From Alphaproteobacteria bacterium (GTDB lineage: Bacteria; Pseudomonadota; Alphaproteobacteria; Micropepsales; Micropepsaceae): 64,000 bases of DNA. The notes under the pieces were generated by a model. That model did not search any database and was not told the origin of the DNA. It saw only the letters and a list, made by a program, of their open reading frames with translations. The stretch is from the NCBI GenBank assembly GCA_947474565.1, contig CANJIS010000004.1:62001-126000 (forward strand). Reading direction: 5' to 3'. Shown here one piece after another: positions 49,816-59,106 of the stretch. Position numbers and translations under genes: made by a program. Each line of letters opens with the position of its first letter. Position 1 is the stretch's first letter.

Positions 49816-51246
49816 TCAGAGTTCTCCCCGCCGTTGCAGCATCTGGCTGAGGAAGTCGACTTCCTGGCGGAACATGGGATCCTCGTCGATCAGGGCTTCG
49901 ATGCGGCGGCAGGCATGCAGCACCGTGGTGTGATCGCGGCCGCCGAAGCGCCGTCCGATTTCCGGCAGTGAGCGGCTGGTGAGCTTGCGGGCCAGATACA
50001 TCGCCACCTGGCGGGGGCGGGCGACCCGGCGGGCGCGCTGCGGCGAATGAAAGTCTTTCACTTCCAGTTTGTAGAACTCCGCCGTCTTGCGCTGGATATC
50101 TTCAATCGAGGTCTTGGCGCCGGGGCTGGTGCGCAGGCCCACCGCTTCCTCGGCGGTTTCCATGGTCACCGGCTTCTTGGTCAGGTCGGCATAGGTCGCC
50201 AGCTTGGTGAAGACGCCGATCAGTTCACGCGGGGACGCATCATCCAGTTCGGCAAGGCGTTCCAGCACGGCTTCCGGCAGCACCACGTCAGGCTTGTGGC
50301 GGGTAAACTCCGCCGCCCGCGCCTTGACGATGGCCAGGCGCGTGTCGCGATCCGGCTTGTCCAAGCCCAGGCAAAGCCCGCCAGCCAACCGCGATTTGAC
50401 GTCGGCGCCCAGGCCTTCCAGCGCTTGCGGGGCGCGGTCGGCCGCGATCACCACCCGGCGGCGCAGATCGGCGAAAGCATTGACGGTGTAAAGGAACTCC
50501 GACGCCGTGGCGGTGGAGCGGCAGATATGCTGCAGATCGTCGATCAGCAGCACTTCGGCGGTGCGCAGCTCTTCCTTGAAGGCCAGCGTGTCCTTGCGAT
50601 AGAGCGCGCCCAGGAAGTGGCGCATGAAATCTTCGGCGCGCAGGAACAGCGTACGCTTGCCGCGCTTGCGGAATTCCAGGGCAGCAGCGTTCAGCAGATG
50701 GGTTTTGCCGAAGCCGAAGCCGCCATGAATGTAGAGAAGCGGAATATCGCTGTGCTGGCCTTCCGCGAAGGCCTTGGCGGCGCCATGGCCGAACGCGTTG
50801 GCGGCGCCGGGAATGAAGCTTTCAAAGGTCTGCTGGGGATGCAGCATCCGCGTCCACAGGCCCTTGGCGCTGTCTTCTTCGCGGCCACCTGCCGGCGGCG
50901 GAAGATAGGAGATATTGCTGGCGGGCATGTCCGCAGGCTCGCGGGCGATGAAGGCATTGCCCCCGATGCTGGGCGCGGCCATCACAATGGCCAGCGAAAC
51001 CGGTTCAGCGCCTTCGGCGCGGAAAGCGCGCTCAATGCGGGCGACATAATGGTTGGCGACCCAGTTGCGCACGAAAGGCTTGCTGGCGCCGATCTTCAAT
51101 TCGTCGCTGTCGCAGGATTCCAGGCTCAGCGGTCCGATCCAGGCTTCGAACACCGGATCGCCCAACTCGCGCCGCAGCCGGTCACGCACTGCACTCCAAG
51201 CTGCTGGCCAGTCCGGTCGCATCGGCTTTCCCGTCAAATGTCCCAT
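49816..51246 (-). CDS. dnaA: Chromosomal replication initiator DnaA
   Basis: A 476-residue initiator that binds DnaA boxes and opens the origin. Domain I is at about 10-90 and a variable linker at about 90-135. The AAA+ domain has Walker [11 protein letters not shown] (175-184) and Walker B LLIDDLQ; the usual form is GGVGLGKTHL, so two loop residues are phenylalanine. Domain IV ends with the DNA-binding signature [15 protein letters not shown]. It is read toward an ABC pair, with rhodanese and rpsT upstream. Confidence 0.97.
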   Translation of the reverse strand: MGHLTGKPMRPDWPAAWSAVRDRLRRELGDPVFEAWIGPLSLESCDSDELKIGASKPFVRNWVANHYVARIERAFRAEGAEPVSLAIVMAAPSIGGNAFIAREPADMPASNISYLPPPAGGREEDSAKGLWTRMLHPQQTFESFIPGAANAFGHGAAKAFAEGQHSDIPLLYIHGGFGFGKTHLLNAAALEFRKRGKRTLFLRAEDFMRHFLGALYRKDTLAFKEELRTAEVLLIDDLQHICRSTATASEFLYTVNAFADLRRRVVIAADRAPQALEGLGADVKSRLAGGLCLGLDKPDRDTRLAIVKARAAEFTRHKPDVVLPEAVLERLAELDDASPRELIGVFTKLATYADLTKKPVTMETAEEAVGLRTSPGAKTSIEDIQRKTAEFYKLEVKDFHSPQRARRVARPRQVAMYLARKLTSRSLPEIGRRFGGRDHTTVLHACRRIEALIDEDPMFRQEVDFLSQMLQRRGEL

Positions 51247-51345
51247 CGTCGTCTACCCAATTTTTAAGGCCCGTCACGCGGCGCCTTTTGTTTTTGCAAA
51301 GCGCTTTTTGCGCCCTTTACTCAGTACGGTACCGGCTGTGTTGCC

Positions 51346-51795
51346 CTATGATTGCTTCCAGGGAAGCCACTCCGCCTTCCAGCCGCTGCTTGTGCCGCGG
51401 TGACGCTCGGCATCGAGATTGCCTTCGAAGCCGTCACCGATGTTGAACGCTTTCTGATAACCAGCCCGGGTCATGGCCATGGCGGCGCCACGCGAGCGCG
51501 CCCCCGAGCGGCACAGGAACAGCACAGGTGTGTCCTTGTCCGCGCCTGACGCCGTCAGCGCATTGGAGACTTCGGACACGAAATCGGGATTGGGCGCGCC
51601 GGACGGAAAATCCTGCCATTGAATGCAATGCACCCGCCGGCCCAGGCTTTCGACATCGGGCAGGCCGACAAAGTTCCATTCTGCCTGGGTGCGCACGTCC
51701 ACCAACTGCACCTTGGGATCCTGGGCAAGCATCTCCCAGGCTTCGGCGGACCCAACATCGCCGGCGTAATCAGGAGTGGAGGAGGAAGGAGACAT
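51346..51795 (-). CDS. Rhodanese-like domain protein
   Basis: A 149-residue single-domain rhodanese. The active-site loop is CRSGARS, with the Cys that carries the persulfide; DVRTQAEWNFVG is the conserved CH2A-type motif. These proteins move sulfane sulfur; the acceptor is unknown. ATG 51795 is preferred over an in-frame TTG at 51813. It lies between the origin-like spacer and dnaA, 99 bp upstream of the dnaA start. Confidence 0.9.
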   Translation of the reverse strand: MSPSSSTPDYAGDVGSAEAWEMLAQDPKVQLVDVRTQAEWNFVGLPDVESLGRRVHCIQWQDFPSGAPNPDFVSEVSNALTASGADKDTPVLFLCRSGARSRGAAMAMTRAGYQKAFNIGDGFEGNLDAERHRGTSSGWKAEWLPWKQS

Positions 51796-51813
51796 GCAGC
51801 GCTCTGAAGACAA

Positions 51814-52186
51814 TTCATAGATGCCGGGCTTTCGCCCAACATAAAAACATCAAAATAGAAGTATTTAGGATTCTATTGACTTGGAAAAATAGCTTTAAAG
51901 CAGAAATTACCCGCCGAATATTATTGTTTTACTACAACTTTGCTTCGGAATTTCTTCAAGCCCCGCCCGTCGTTGGTTAAGATACGATCAAGCCACGGCG
52001 TCAGACAAGAGAACAAATGCTGATTCGGGATATTTTTTCATTTTTGTTACCGCGGCTAAGCGATTGTGACGTATACGGAAAATAACATTTTTCCGGCTCT
52101 TTTCGCCGAATCAGTCACTTAGCGTACATATTCGCTCTGCGTGCAGTGCGGAAACGTCATAAACAAATAAAATCTGCACACGGACA
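51814..52186. other. AT-rich spacer upstream of dnaA: candidate origin or dnaA control region
   Basis: A non-coding stretch much richer in A+T than the rest of the window. It holds GATTC near 51869, GATTC near 52022 and GAATC near 52108, with two more GANTC sites just beyond the terminator. TTAA-N7-TCAA at 51977-51991 is a 7/8 match to the CtrA site. No perfect DnaA box was found (best match 6/9). Placement between rpsT and dnaA, together with the dnaN-recF-gyrB set, fits a replication-origin neighbourhood. Confidence 0.4.
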
Positions 52187-52220
52187 ATAAAAAAGGCCCG
52201 AATTTAAGGCTTCGGGCCCT
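52187..52220 (-). terminator. Rho-independent terminator of rpsT
   Basis: On the minus strand, GGCCCGAA pairs perfectly with TTCGGGCC across an 8-nt loop and is followed by TTTTTTATTG. It lies about 40 bp after the rpsT stop. Confidence 0.93.
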
Positions 52221-52258
52221 TCTAGACTTGAATCCGCAAGGGGATTCAGCGGCTTCGG

Positions 52259-52525
52259 TTATTTCGGCAGTTTTGCGACCCGCTTGGTCAGGCGCGAAAC
52301 CTTCCGCGAGGCGGTGTTCTTGTGCAGGATTCCCTTGGAAACCCCGCGCATGATCTCAGGCTCAGCGGCCTTCAGAGCGGCCAGGGCGGCCTTGGGGTCA
52401 CCCTTCAGGATCGCTTCTTCCACCTTGCGGATGAAGCCGCGAACGCGGGTTTTGCGCGAGGCATTGATCGCACTGCGCTTGGCCGTGGTGCGGACGCGCT
52501 TGCGGGAGGAGGCGATATTGGGCAT
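52259..52525 (-). CDS. rpsT: 30S ribosomal protein S20
   Basis: An 88-residue basic protein of the small ribosomal subunit. The start [29 protein letters not shown] and the tail [18 protein letters not shown] are diagnostic. It is a single-gene unit ending in a strong terminator before the origin-like spacer; rpsT next to dnaA is a frequent alphaproteobacterial arrangement. Confidence 0.98.
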   Translation of the reverse strand: MPNIASSRKRVRTTAKRSAINASRKTRVRGFIRKVEEAILKGDPKAALAALKAAEPEIMRGVSKGILHKNTASRKVSRLTKRVAKLPK

Positions 52526-52666
52526 CGGAAACCTTGTATTTTTGGCCGGAAAGAGGCGGGCATATACCCCTCAGAAGGCCCGAGGTCAATAAATCTGCCC
52601 GCTTTTGACAGGTCTTGGCCGCGGGGACATCCTTAGCCACCAAACCACGGCAAATGGGGGAAAATC

Positions 52667-53656
52667 ATGAAAAGGCATCTGGCAGCTTTACTGATGATGA
52701 CGGCGGGTCTGGGTCTGGTCGGCGCGGATGCGGCGCCCAACGATGTCGATAGTCATATCGCGGCGGCCCAAAAGGCGGCAGGAACCGATTTTGCCGGCAC
52801 CATGAGCCGCCTCTGCATTCAACCCGCCAATGGCGCCGATGCGGAAGCCTCTGCGCGCAATGCGCGCGGCGCGGCCCCGCGCCCCCGGGTCATTCCCCCG
52901 CGCGCCGAGTGGTATGCCGAGCCCGCGCAGGTGTTCGACAATCTCTATTGGGTCGGCACCAAGGTTCACTCCGCCTGGGCGATCAAGACGTCAGCCGGCC
53001 TCATCATCGTCGACACGCTCTATAATTATGCGGTCGAGCCGGAGATCGTGGACGGTCTCAAAAAACTGAATCTGGATCCCGCCAGCATCAAATACGTGAT
53101 CATCACCCACGGCCATGGCGATCATGACGAAGGCGCCAAGTTGCTGCAGGACCGTTATGGCGCGAAGGTCGTCATGGGCGCTCCCGACTGGGATCTGGTC
53201 GCCAAAGCCACGACCATGGCCGGCGGCATTCCCAAAAAGGATATCTCGGTGGCCGCAGACCAGAAGCTCACTTTGGGCGACGAGACGGTCAGCATCATCA
53301 CCACGCCGGGACATACGCCGGGCACGCTGTCGGTGATTTTCCCGGTCAAGGATCACGGCAAGACGCTGACCGTGGCCTATAACGGCGGCACCGCGTTCAA
53401 CTTCCCCCGCGAACCGGCGCGGTTCGATATCTACATCAACTCCCAGAAGAAGTTTCAGAAGGCGGTGGCCGCGGCCGGCGCCACCATACTGATGACCAAC
53501 CATTCGGAATTCGATCAGGCCTATGTGAGAGGCCGCTTTGCCCGCAAACCGGGCGAAGACAGTCCCTTTGTGATCGGCGCCGCCAAAGTACAGAACTATT
53601 TCACCGTCGCCAGTGAATGCGCCGAAGCCTTGAAGCTGAAGATCAAGGGATCGTAA
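52667..53656 (+). CDS. Metallo-beta-lactamase fold hydrolase, secreted
   Basis: A 329-residue protein with signal peptide MKRHLAALLMMTAGLGLVGADA. The metal motif is ITHGHGDHDEG (HxHxDH, near 146-151), then TPGHTPGTLSV with the next metal His, and TNHSEFD near 280. This is the pattern of subclass B3-like MBL proteins, which include real lactamases and many other hydrolases. An extra N-terminal region of about 60 residues precedes the domain. Resistance cannot be concluded from the sequence. It is convergent with mutM (stops adjoin). Confidence 0.88.
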   Translation: MKRHLAALLMMTAGLGLVGADAAPNDVDSHIAAAQKAAGTDFAGTMSRLCIQPANGADAEASARNARGAAPRPRVIPPRAEWYAEPAQVFDNLYWVGTKVHSAWAIKTSAGLIIVDTLYNYAVEPEIVDGLKKLNLDPASIKYVIITHGHGDHDEGAKLLQDRYGAKVVMGAPDWDLVAKATTMAGGIPKKDISVAADQKLTLGDETVSIITTPGHTPGTLSVIFPVKDHGKTLTVAYNGGTAFNFPREPARFDIYINSQKKFQKAVAAAGATILMTNHSEFDQAYVRGRFARKPGEDSPFVIGAAKVQNYFTVASECAEALKLKIKGS

Positions 53657-54532
53657 TCACTTTTGGCAGGCGGGGCAGTAGAAGGTCGAACGTCCCGCCT
53701 GCACGATCCTTTTGATCGTGCCACGGCCATTCTTGCCTTTGCACGGTTTGCCTTCACGGCCATAGACCAGAAAGTGATGCTGGAAATTGCCCGGATCGCC
53801 CGTGGCCTGGGCGTGATCGCGCAAGGTGGAGCCGCCTGCCGCGATGGCATCCTTCAGAACTTTCTTGATCGCTGTCACCAGCGGCTTGATGCGATCCAGG
53901 GTAACGCTGCCTGCCAGGCGTTTGGGCGAAATGCCGGCGCGGAATAACGCTTCGCACACATAGATATTTCCCAACCCCGCGACCACGCGTTGATCGAGCA
54001 GGGCGGATTTGATCGGCGTCTTCTTGCCCGACAACGCTTCCGCCAGATAGCGGGCGTTGAAGCCCTCCGACAGCGGCTCGGTCCCCATGCCGGCAAACAT
54101 CTTGTCTTTTTCCAGGGCGTCGGTGGCGATCAGGGTCATGAGCCCGAAGCGGCGATGATCGTTGAAAATGATGCGGGCCGGGGCATCGGTCTCGAACACC
54201 ACATGATCATGCTTGCCTTCCCCGGCACTGGCGGGGGCCACGTCATAGACATAGTTACCCAGCTTGCGCGGCTTGCCTTCAGAATAAACGCTCATGCGGC
54301 CGGACATGCCCAGATGGATCACCAGCGTCTCGCCGCTATCGAGTGCCGCCAGCAGATATTTGGCCCGGCGGGTGAGCGCCTTAACCGTGCGGCCGGTCAG
54401 CCGTTCGGCGAAGTGCGGCGGGAAGGGCACACGCAGGTCGCCCCGACGGGTGCGGGCCTGGGTGATGACACGGCCCTCCAGCACGGGCTCCAGTCCCAGG
54501 CGGACGGTTTCGACTTCGGGCAGTTCGGGCAT
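53657..54532 (-). CDS. mutM: Formamidopyrimidine-DNA glycosylase (MutM/Fpg) with altered zinc finger
   Basis: A 291-residue DNA repair enzyme removing 8-oxoguanine. The catalytic N-terminus PELPEVETVR (Pro after Met, then Glu) is intact, as is the QRVVAGLGNIYVCEALF helix-two-turn-helix region. The C-terminal zinc finger keeps Cys264, Cys286 and Cys289, but the expected second cysteine is Gly269 (KPCKGKNGRGTI in place of a C-x4-C arrangement), which one T-to-G base change would explain. ATG 54532 is the only functional start, as Pro must follow Met. It is divergent from ubiE by 46 bp. Confidence 0.96.
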   Translation of the reverse strand: MPELPEVETVRLGLEPVLEGRVITQARTRRGDLRVPFPPHFAERLTGRTVKALTRRAKYLLAALDSGETLVIHLGMSGRMSVYSEGKPRKLGNYVYDVAPASAGEGKHDHVVFETDAPARIIFNDHRRFGLMTLIATDALEKDKMFAGMGTEPLSEGFNARYLAEALSGKKTPIKSALLDQRVVAGLGNIYVCEALFRAGISPKRLAGSVTLDRIKPLVTAIKKVLKDAIAAGGSTLRDHAQATGDPGNFQHHFLVYGREGKPCKGKNGRGTIKRIVQAGRSTFYCPACQK

Positions 54533-54578
54533 AACGGATTGGTAGCCCATGGCTGCCCCAGCCGCTATGCTGCGGTGC

Positions 54579-55334
54579 ATGAGCGAACAGAAAACCGCCA
54601 GTTTCGGTTTCCGCGAAGTACCGGAGGCCGACAAGGAAGGACTTGTGCGCGAGGTCTTTTCCTCGGTGGCGGCACGCTATGACCTGATGAACGACCTGAT
54701 GAGCGCAGGCGTCCACCGCATCTGGAAGGATGCCATGGTGGAATGGCTCAATCCCCAGCCTGGCTGGCGCACCCTGGATGTGGCCGGCGGCACTGGCGAC
54801 ATCGCCTTCCGCATCGCCGACATGGCGCGAGCGAGTGGCGGGGAAGCGGACATCACAGTCTGCGATATCAACGCCGCCATGCTGGGCGAGGGCAAGCGCC
54901 GCGCCGAAGAGAAAAACGAGCGCGCCATCAGCTGGGTCTGCGGCGATGCCGAGAAGCTGCCGGTGCCCGACGCCTATTTCGACGCCTATACCATCGCCTT
55001 CGGCATCCGCAACGTTACCCATATCGAGGCGGCGCTGCGTGAAGCGCGCCGGGTGTTGAAACCGGGTGGGCGCTTTCTTTGCCTGGAATTTTCCAAGGTC
55101 ACTGTGCCGGGTATGGACACGATCTACGATGCTTATTCCTTCAAGCTGTTGCCCAAGATCGGCGGCATGGTGGCAGGCGATGAGCAATCCTATCGCTATC
55201 TCGCCGAAAGTATCCGCCGCTTCCCGGCGCAGGAGGCTTTCGCCGCCATGATTGCCGAGGCTGGTCTGTCACAGGTGAAGGTCCGCAATCTCTCCGGCGG
55301 CATCGCCGCCATGCATTCGGCTTGGCGGATTTAA
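54579..55334 (+). CDS. ubiE: Ubiquinone/menaquinone biosynthesis C-methyltransferase
   Basis: A 251-residue SAM-dependent enzyme that C-methylates the quinone ring. Blocks: [25 protein letters not shown], motif [13 protein letters not shown], then [37 protein letters not shown], and [12 protein letters not shown] at the end. ATG 54579 is used. ubiB starts 1 bp after its stop, forming a quinone operon divergent from mutM. Confidence 0.97.
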   Translation: MSEQKTASFGFREVPEADKEGLVREVFSSVAARYDLMNDLMSAGVHRIWKDAMVEWLNPQPGWRTLDVAGGTGDIAFRIADMARASGGEADITVCDINAAMLGEGKRRAEEKNERAISWVCGDAEKLPVPDAYFDAYTIAFGIRNVTHIEAALREARRVLKPGGRFLCLEFSKVTVPGMDTIYDAYSFKLLPKIGGMVAGDEQSYRYLAESIRRFPAQEAFAAMIAEAGLSQVKVRNLSGGIAAMHSAWRI

Positions 55335-55335
55335 G

Positions 55336-56826
55336 ATGAGCCTGTTGTCCAGCCTGGGCCGTTTGTGGCCGGCCGCACGCGTGGTGACGACGGGCCTGAA
55401 AGTTCGCCGGGGCCTGGCGCCGCCATCACGTCTGGCGCAAATGCTGGAACAGGGGGGGGCTGCTTACATCAAGCTGGGTCAGATGCTGGCAACCCGTCCT
55501 GATATTGCCGGCGAAGATGTCGCCACGGCGCTGGAACATCTGCAGGACCGGCTGGCGCCATTTCCGGATGCCGCGGCGCGCAAAGTGATCGAACGGGAAT
55601 TCGGCAAATCCGTTGAAAGCCTGTTCCCGGTTTTCGGCGCGCCGGTTGCCGCCGCTTCTATCGCCCAGGTGCATCGCGCCACCACCGGCGAGGGTGTTGA
55701 TGTTGCCGTAAAGGTTCTGCGTCCCGGCATCGAAGGTGAATTTTCCCGCGACTTGAAGGCACTGGCGCTGTTCGCCCGCGCGGCTGAGAATTTTTCCGCG
55801 GAAGCGCGCCGTTTGCGCATGGTGGCGCTGGTGCAGACTTTGGCCGCTTCGGTGGCGCTGGAGCTGGATCTGCGGATGGAAGCGGCAGCGGCGTCAGAAC
55901 TTTACGACCGCACCCGTTCCGACACCGAATTTCGGGTGCCGCATGTCGATTGGCGCCGCACCTCGGCCCGGGTTCTGACCAGCGAATGGATTGACGGCAC
56001 GCCGATCCGCGATGCGGCTGCCTTGCGCGCTGCCGGGCATGATCCGAAAAAAGTGGCGGTGACCCTTGTCCGCTCTTTCCTCACCCAGGCGCTGCGCGAT
56101 GGATTTTTCCATGCCGACATGCATCCGGGAAATCTGTTTGTGGATGGTCAGGGCCGTCTGGTGGCGGTGGATTTCGGCATTATGGGCCGCCTGGAACAGC
56201 CGATGCGCCGCTTCATGGCGGAAACGCTGATGGGTTTCCTGGCGCGCGATTACCGCCGGGTGGCGCAAATTCACTACGACGTGGCGTTCGTGCCGCCGCA
56301 TCATGACGTGGAAACCTTCGCCCAGGCGCTGCGCGCCATCGGCGAGCCGATCTTCGGCAAAAGCGCCCGCGATGTTTCCATGGCGCGGCTGTTGGGCCAG
56401 CTCTTCGAAACCACCCGCCGCTTCGACATGCAGGCCCAGCCGCAATTGGTTCTGCTGCAAAAGACCATGGTGGTGGTGGAAGGCGTGGCGCGCGGCCTCG
56501 ATCCCGACTTCGACATCTGGGAAGCCTCGCGTCCGGTGGCCGAACGCTGGGTCGCCGACCATCTGGGGCCCGAAGCGCGGCTGGCGCGCGCCGCCGAAGG
56601 CTTCTCGGCCTTGGGCAAGCTGGCGCAGGATCTGCCGCAGCTGGTGCGGAACGCGGAAGAACTATCCCAGATGGTGGCGGAAGGCGGCGTGCGTCTGCAT
56701 CCCGATACCGCGCGTGAGATTGCCCGTGAACAGGATCGCCGCAATCGTCCGCTTTGGATTGCCGTCATCGCCTTATTGGCGATGATCGCGGTCGGCTTAC
56801 TGCTCCACCGCAATGGGGCGTTTTGA
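55336..56826 (+). CDS. ubiB: UbiB family ubiquinone biosynthesis ATPase/kinase-like protein
   Basis: A 496-residue ABC1/ADCK-family protein needed for ubiquinone synthesis. The family's KxGQ motif is KLGQMLATRPDI (about 47-58). Further blocks are AAASIAQVHRA, ELDLRMEAAA, DGFFHADMHPGNLFV (catalytic loop) and VAVDFGIMG (metal-binding DFG). A transmembrane helix near 472-490 anchors it. In many alphaproteobacteria coaBC and dut follow directly; here a convergent MATE gene overlaps its last 30 bp. Confidence 0.96.
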   Translation: MSLLSSLGRLWPAARVVTTGLKVRRGLAPPSRLAQMLEQGGAAYIKLGQMLATRPDIAGEDVATALEHLQDRLAPFPDAAARKVIEREFGKSVESLFPVFGAPVAAASIAQVHRATTGEGVDVAVKVLRPGIEGEFSRDLKALALFARAAENFSAEARRLRMVALVQTLAASVALELDLRMEAAAASELYDRTRSDTEFRVPHVDWRRTSARVLTSEWIDGTPIRDAAALRAAGHDPKKVAVTLVRSFLTQALRDGFFHADMHPGNLFVDGQGRLVAVDFGIMGRLEQPMRRFMAETLMGFLARDYRRVAQIHYDVAFVPPHHDVETFAQALRAIGEPIFGKSARDVSMARLLGQLFETTRRFDMQAQPQLVLLQKTMVVVEGVARGLDPDFDIWEASRPVAERWVADHLGPEARLARAAEGFSALGKLAQDLPQLVRNAEELSQMVAEGGVRLHPDTAREIAREQDRRNRPLWIAVIALLAMIAVGLLLHRNGAF

Positions 56827-58218
56827 CAGCAGAACAAAGCGGGTGGTGAGGGTAATCGCCGCCACCAGCAGGCCAAACGCCAAGCCCAGCCAGATGCCGA
56901 AGCCCTGCATGCCGAAGCCAAAGCCCAGCAACGCACACATCGGCGCGCCCGCCAGCCAATAGGAAGCGCCCGCCAGCCACATCGGCCAATGCGCATCCTT
57001 CAATCCGCGCAGCGACAGCGACGCGGCTACCTGCAAACCATCGAAAAGCTGGAATGCGGCGGCGACGTAGAGAAACCGCACCGCCAGCGCCAACACCTCG
57101 CTATTGTCCGCCACATCCGGCAGCCACACCGAGGCGATGGTGCGGGGAAATGCCCACAGCACAACCGCACTCATGCTCATGAAGATCGCGCCCAACCCGA
57201 TGGCGGTGAAGCCGGCGCGGCGTGCCCCCACCGCATCACCCGCACCCGCTGCCATGCCCACCCGCACCGTGGCGGCCAGCCCGATCCCCAGCGGCACCAT
57301 GAAGGTGAGCGAAGGAATGGTGATGGCGATCTGGTGCGCGGCGATAGAGGCCCTGCCGAACGCGCCCATCGCCAGCGTCGCGCCGTTGAACAGCGCCACT
57401 TCGAACACCATGGTGATGCCGATGGGAAGGCCCAGCCGGAACAGTTCGGCCAGGGTTGCCCGATGCCACCGCCCCAGCCGGTGCAGGATGCGGTAATCCT
57501 TCAGACCCTTGGCGGACAGAATGATCGCCAGCATCACAACAAAGCTGAAAATGTTGGAACTGGCGCTGGCAATTCCCGCGCCGACAATGCCCATTTCCGG
57601 CAAACCGAAATGACCGAAGATCAGGGCGTAATCGCCCAGCGCATTAAACAGGATCGCCAGCGCCATCACCGCCAGTGAGGGCAGGGGCCGCGACAAGGCG
57701 GCGGAAAAGCTCCGCAGCACCTGAAAGCCCAGCGCGAAAGGCAGGCCGGACATGATGCCGTACACAAACACCGCCGCATCCGCCGCCAGGAGCGGATCTT
57801 CCCCCAACCCTTGCAGCATGACGCGGGTGAAAAGCAGAAACAGCCACAGCGGCGGCGTCGCGATCACCACCGACCACAAGCCCATGCGCGCCGCCGCCCG
57901 CACCGGCCAGCGGTCGAACGGCTTGGTGCTTTGTGCGTGTTCGCCTTGGATATGGGCGATCACAGGCGACACGGCGAACGGCAACCCGCTGCCCAGCAGC
58001 CAGGCCAGAAAATAGATGGTGTTGCCCAGCGCCGCTGCCGCCAAAGCGTCCTTGGTATAATGGCCCAGCATGGCGGTATCGGTGGCCAGGATAATCATCT
58101 GCGCCAGCTGCGTGGCGGCCAGCGGAATGCCCAGGCGCAGCAATTCGCGCGCCTCCTTCAGGAAGGCGTTGCGGCCCGAAATCAGCGGGCCATGCCGGGG
58201 TAGATCAAACGTCTCCAT
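56797..58218 (-). CDS. MATE family multidrug/toxin efflux transporter (NorM-like)
   Basis: A 473-residue inner-membrane protein with 12 predicted helices in two six-helix halves. The N-terminal helix carries LGIPLAATQLAQMIILATDTAMLGHY, with the Asp/Gln pattern of NorM-type Na+ or H+ driven exporters. Substrate unknown. Its 3' end overlaps the ubiB 3' end by 30 bp tail to tail. Confidence 0.94.
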   Translation of the reverse strand: METFDLPRHGPLISGRNAFLKEARELLRLGIPLAATQLAQMIILATDTAMLGHYTKDALAAAALGNTIYFLAWLLGSGLPFAVSPVIAHIQGEHAQSTKPFDRWPVRAAARMGLWSVVIATPPLWLFLLFTRVMLQGLGEDPLLAADAAVFVYGIMSGLPFALGFQVLRSFSAALSRPLPSLAVMALAILFNALGDYALIFGHFGLPEMGIVGAGIASASSNIFSFVVMLAIILSAKGLKDYRILHRLGRWHRATLAELFRLGLPIGITMVFEVALFNGATLAMGAFGRASIAAHQIAITIPSLTFMVPLGIGLAATVRVGMAAGAGDAVGARRAGFTAIGLGAIFMSMSAVVLWAFPRTIASVWLPDVADNSEVLALAVRFLYVAAAFQLFDGLQVAASLSLRGLKDAHWPMWLAGASYWLAGAPMCALLGFGFGMQGFGIWLGLAFGLLVAAITLTTRFVLLSKRPIAVEQ

Positions 58219-58299
58219 GCCGGATGGCGCTAAGCCCGCCAGGGACTTAAGTCAATCGCGGAACCGTTATGTAGCCTAAGCGACTCTCCTTATTGTGGC

Positions 58300-59106
58300 G
58301 TGGTGGGGAAAACACTGAACATCGCCCATCGCGGCGGAGCGGGCTTGCGGCCAGAAAACACACTGGCGGCGTTCAACAATGCTATCGCCAGGGGCTATGA
58401 CGGCGCCGAACTCGATGTGCAGCTTTCCGCCGATGGCGTGGTGGTGGTGCATCACGATCTGCGCCTCAACACAGAACTCACGCGCCATGCCGGCGGCTGG
58501 ATCAGCGGCGAGACACCTGCGATCAAAGACATGAGTTACGCGGCGCTCCAGGCTTTCGATATCGGTCGTCCCGATCCTGCCAGCGCCTATGTCCGCAGCC
58601 ATCCCAAACTGATGGCGGTGGAAGGCGAGCGCATTCCCACATTGGAAGCGGTGGTGGCGCGGGCAAAAGAAGCGCGCGCGCCGTTCTGGCTGTTCGTGGA
58701 ATTGAAAACCTCCGCCCAAGCCGACTCCGGCGATCCCATTGCCCTGGCCGAGGAAGCGCTGGCGGTGATGGATTCCTATCTCGACCGCACCATCTTCGTT
58801 GGCTTCGATTGGCGCGGTCTGGCGCGGGTCAAGGAGTTGGCGCCGGGCGCACCATGCTGGTTCACCACCGACAAGCTGCAGGGTGATCTCAAACCCATTC
58901 TGGATGGCATCGCCAACGCAAAAGCCAATGGCTGGTTCGCGGAAAAGACCAACGCCACGCCGGAGAACGTCGCTTATGCCCGCGACATCGGGTTGAAGGT
59001 GGGCGCCTGGACAGTGAACGAACCGGCGGAAATGAAAAAGCTGAAGGCGCTGGAACTGAGCGCTCTCTGCACCGACAGGCCTGACCTTTTACATTCCCTC
59101 GAATAG
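58300..59106 (+). CDS. Glycerophosphodiester phosphodiesterase family protein
   Basis: A 268-residue TIM-barrel enzyme. The motif [19 protein letters not shown] (about 7-25) holds the first catalytic His and the Glu, [19 protein letters not shown] the metal ligands and second His, and VELKT a further Glu. C-terminal [16 protein letters not shown] is typical. It releases glycerol 3-phosphate from deacylated phospholipids. No signal peptide is seen, so it is probably cytosolic. The start is GTG 58300. It overlaps cysK by 18 bp tail to tail. Confidence 0.94.
   Translation: MVGKTLNIAHRGGAGLRPENTLAAFNNAIARGYDGAELDVQLSADGVVVVHHDLRLNTELTRHAGGWISGETPAIKDMSYAALQAFDIGRPDPASAYVRSHPKLMAVEGERIPTLEAVVARAKEARAPFWLFVELKTSAQADSGDPIALAEEALAVMDSYLDRTIFVGFDWRGLARVKELAPGAPCWFTTDKLQGDLKPILDGIANAKANGWFAEKTNATPENVAYARDIGLKVGAWTVNEPAEMKKLKALELSALCTDRPDLLHSLE

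Noticed and set aside
52172..52180. DnaA box in the rpsT-dnaA spacer.
   Set aside because: ATCTGCACA matches the consensus at only 6 of 9 positions.
52667..53656. Beta-lactam resistance gene.
   Set aside because: The MBL fold and metal motif are clear, but B3-like hydrolases have many other substrates, so resistance is not claimed.
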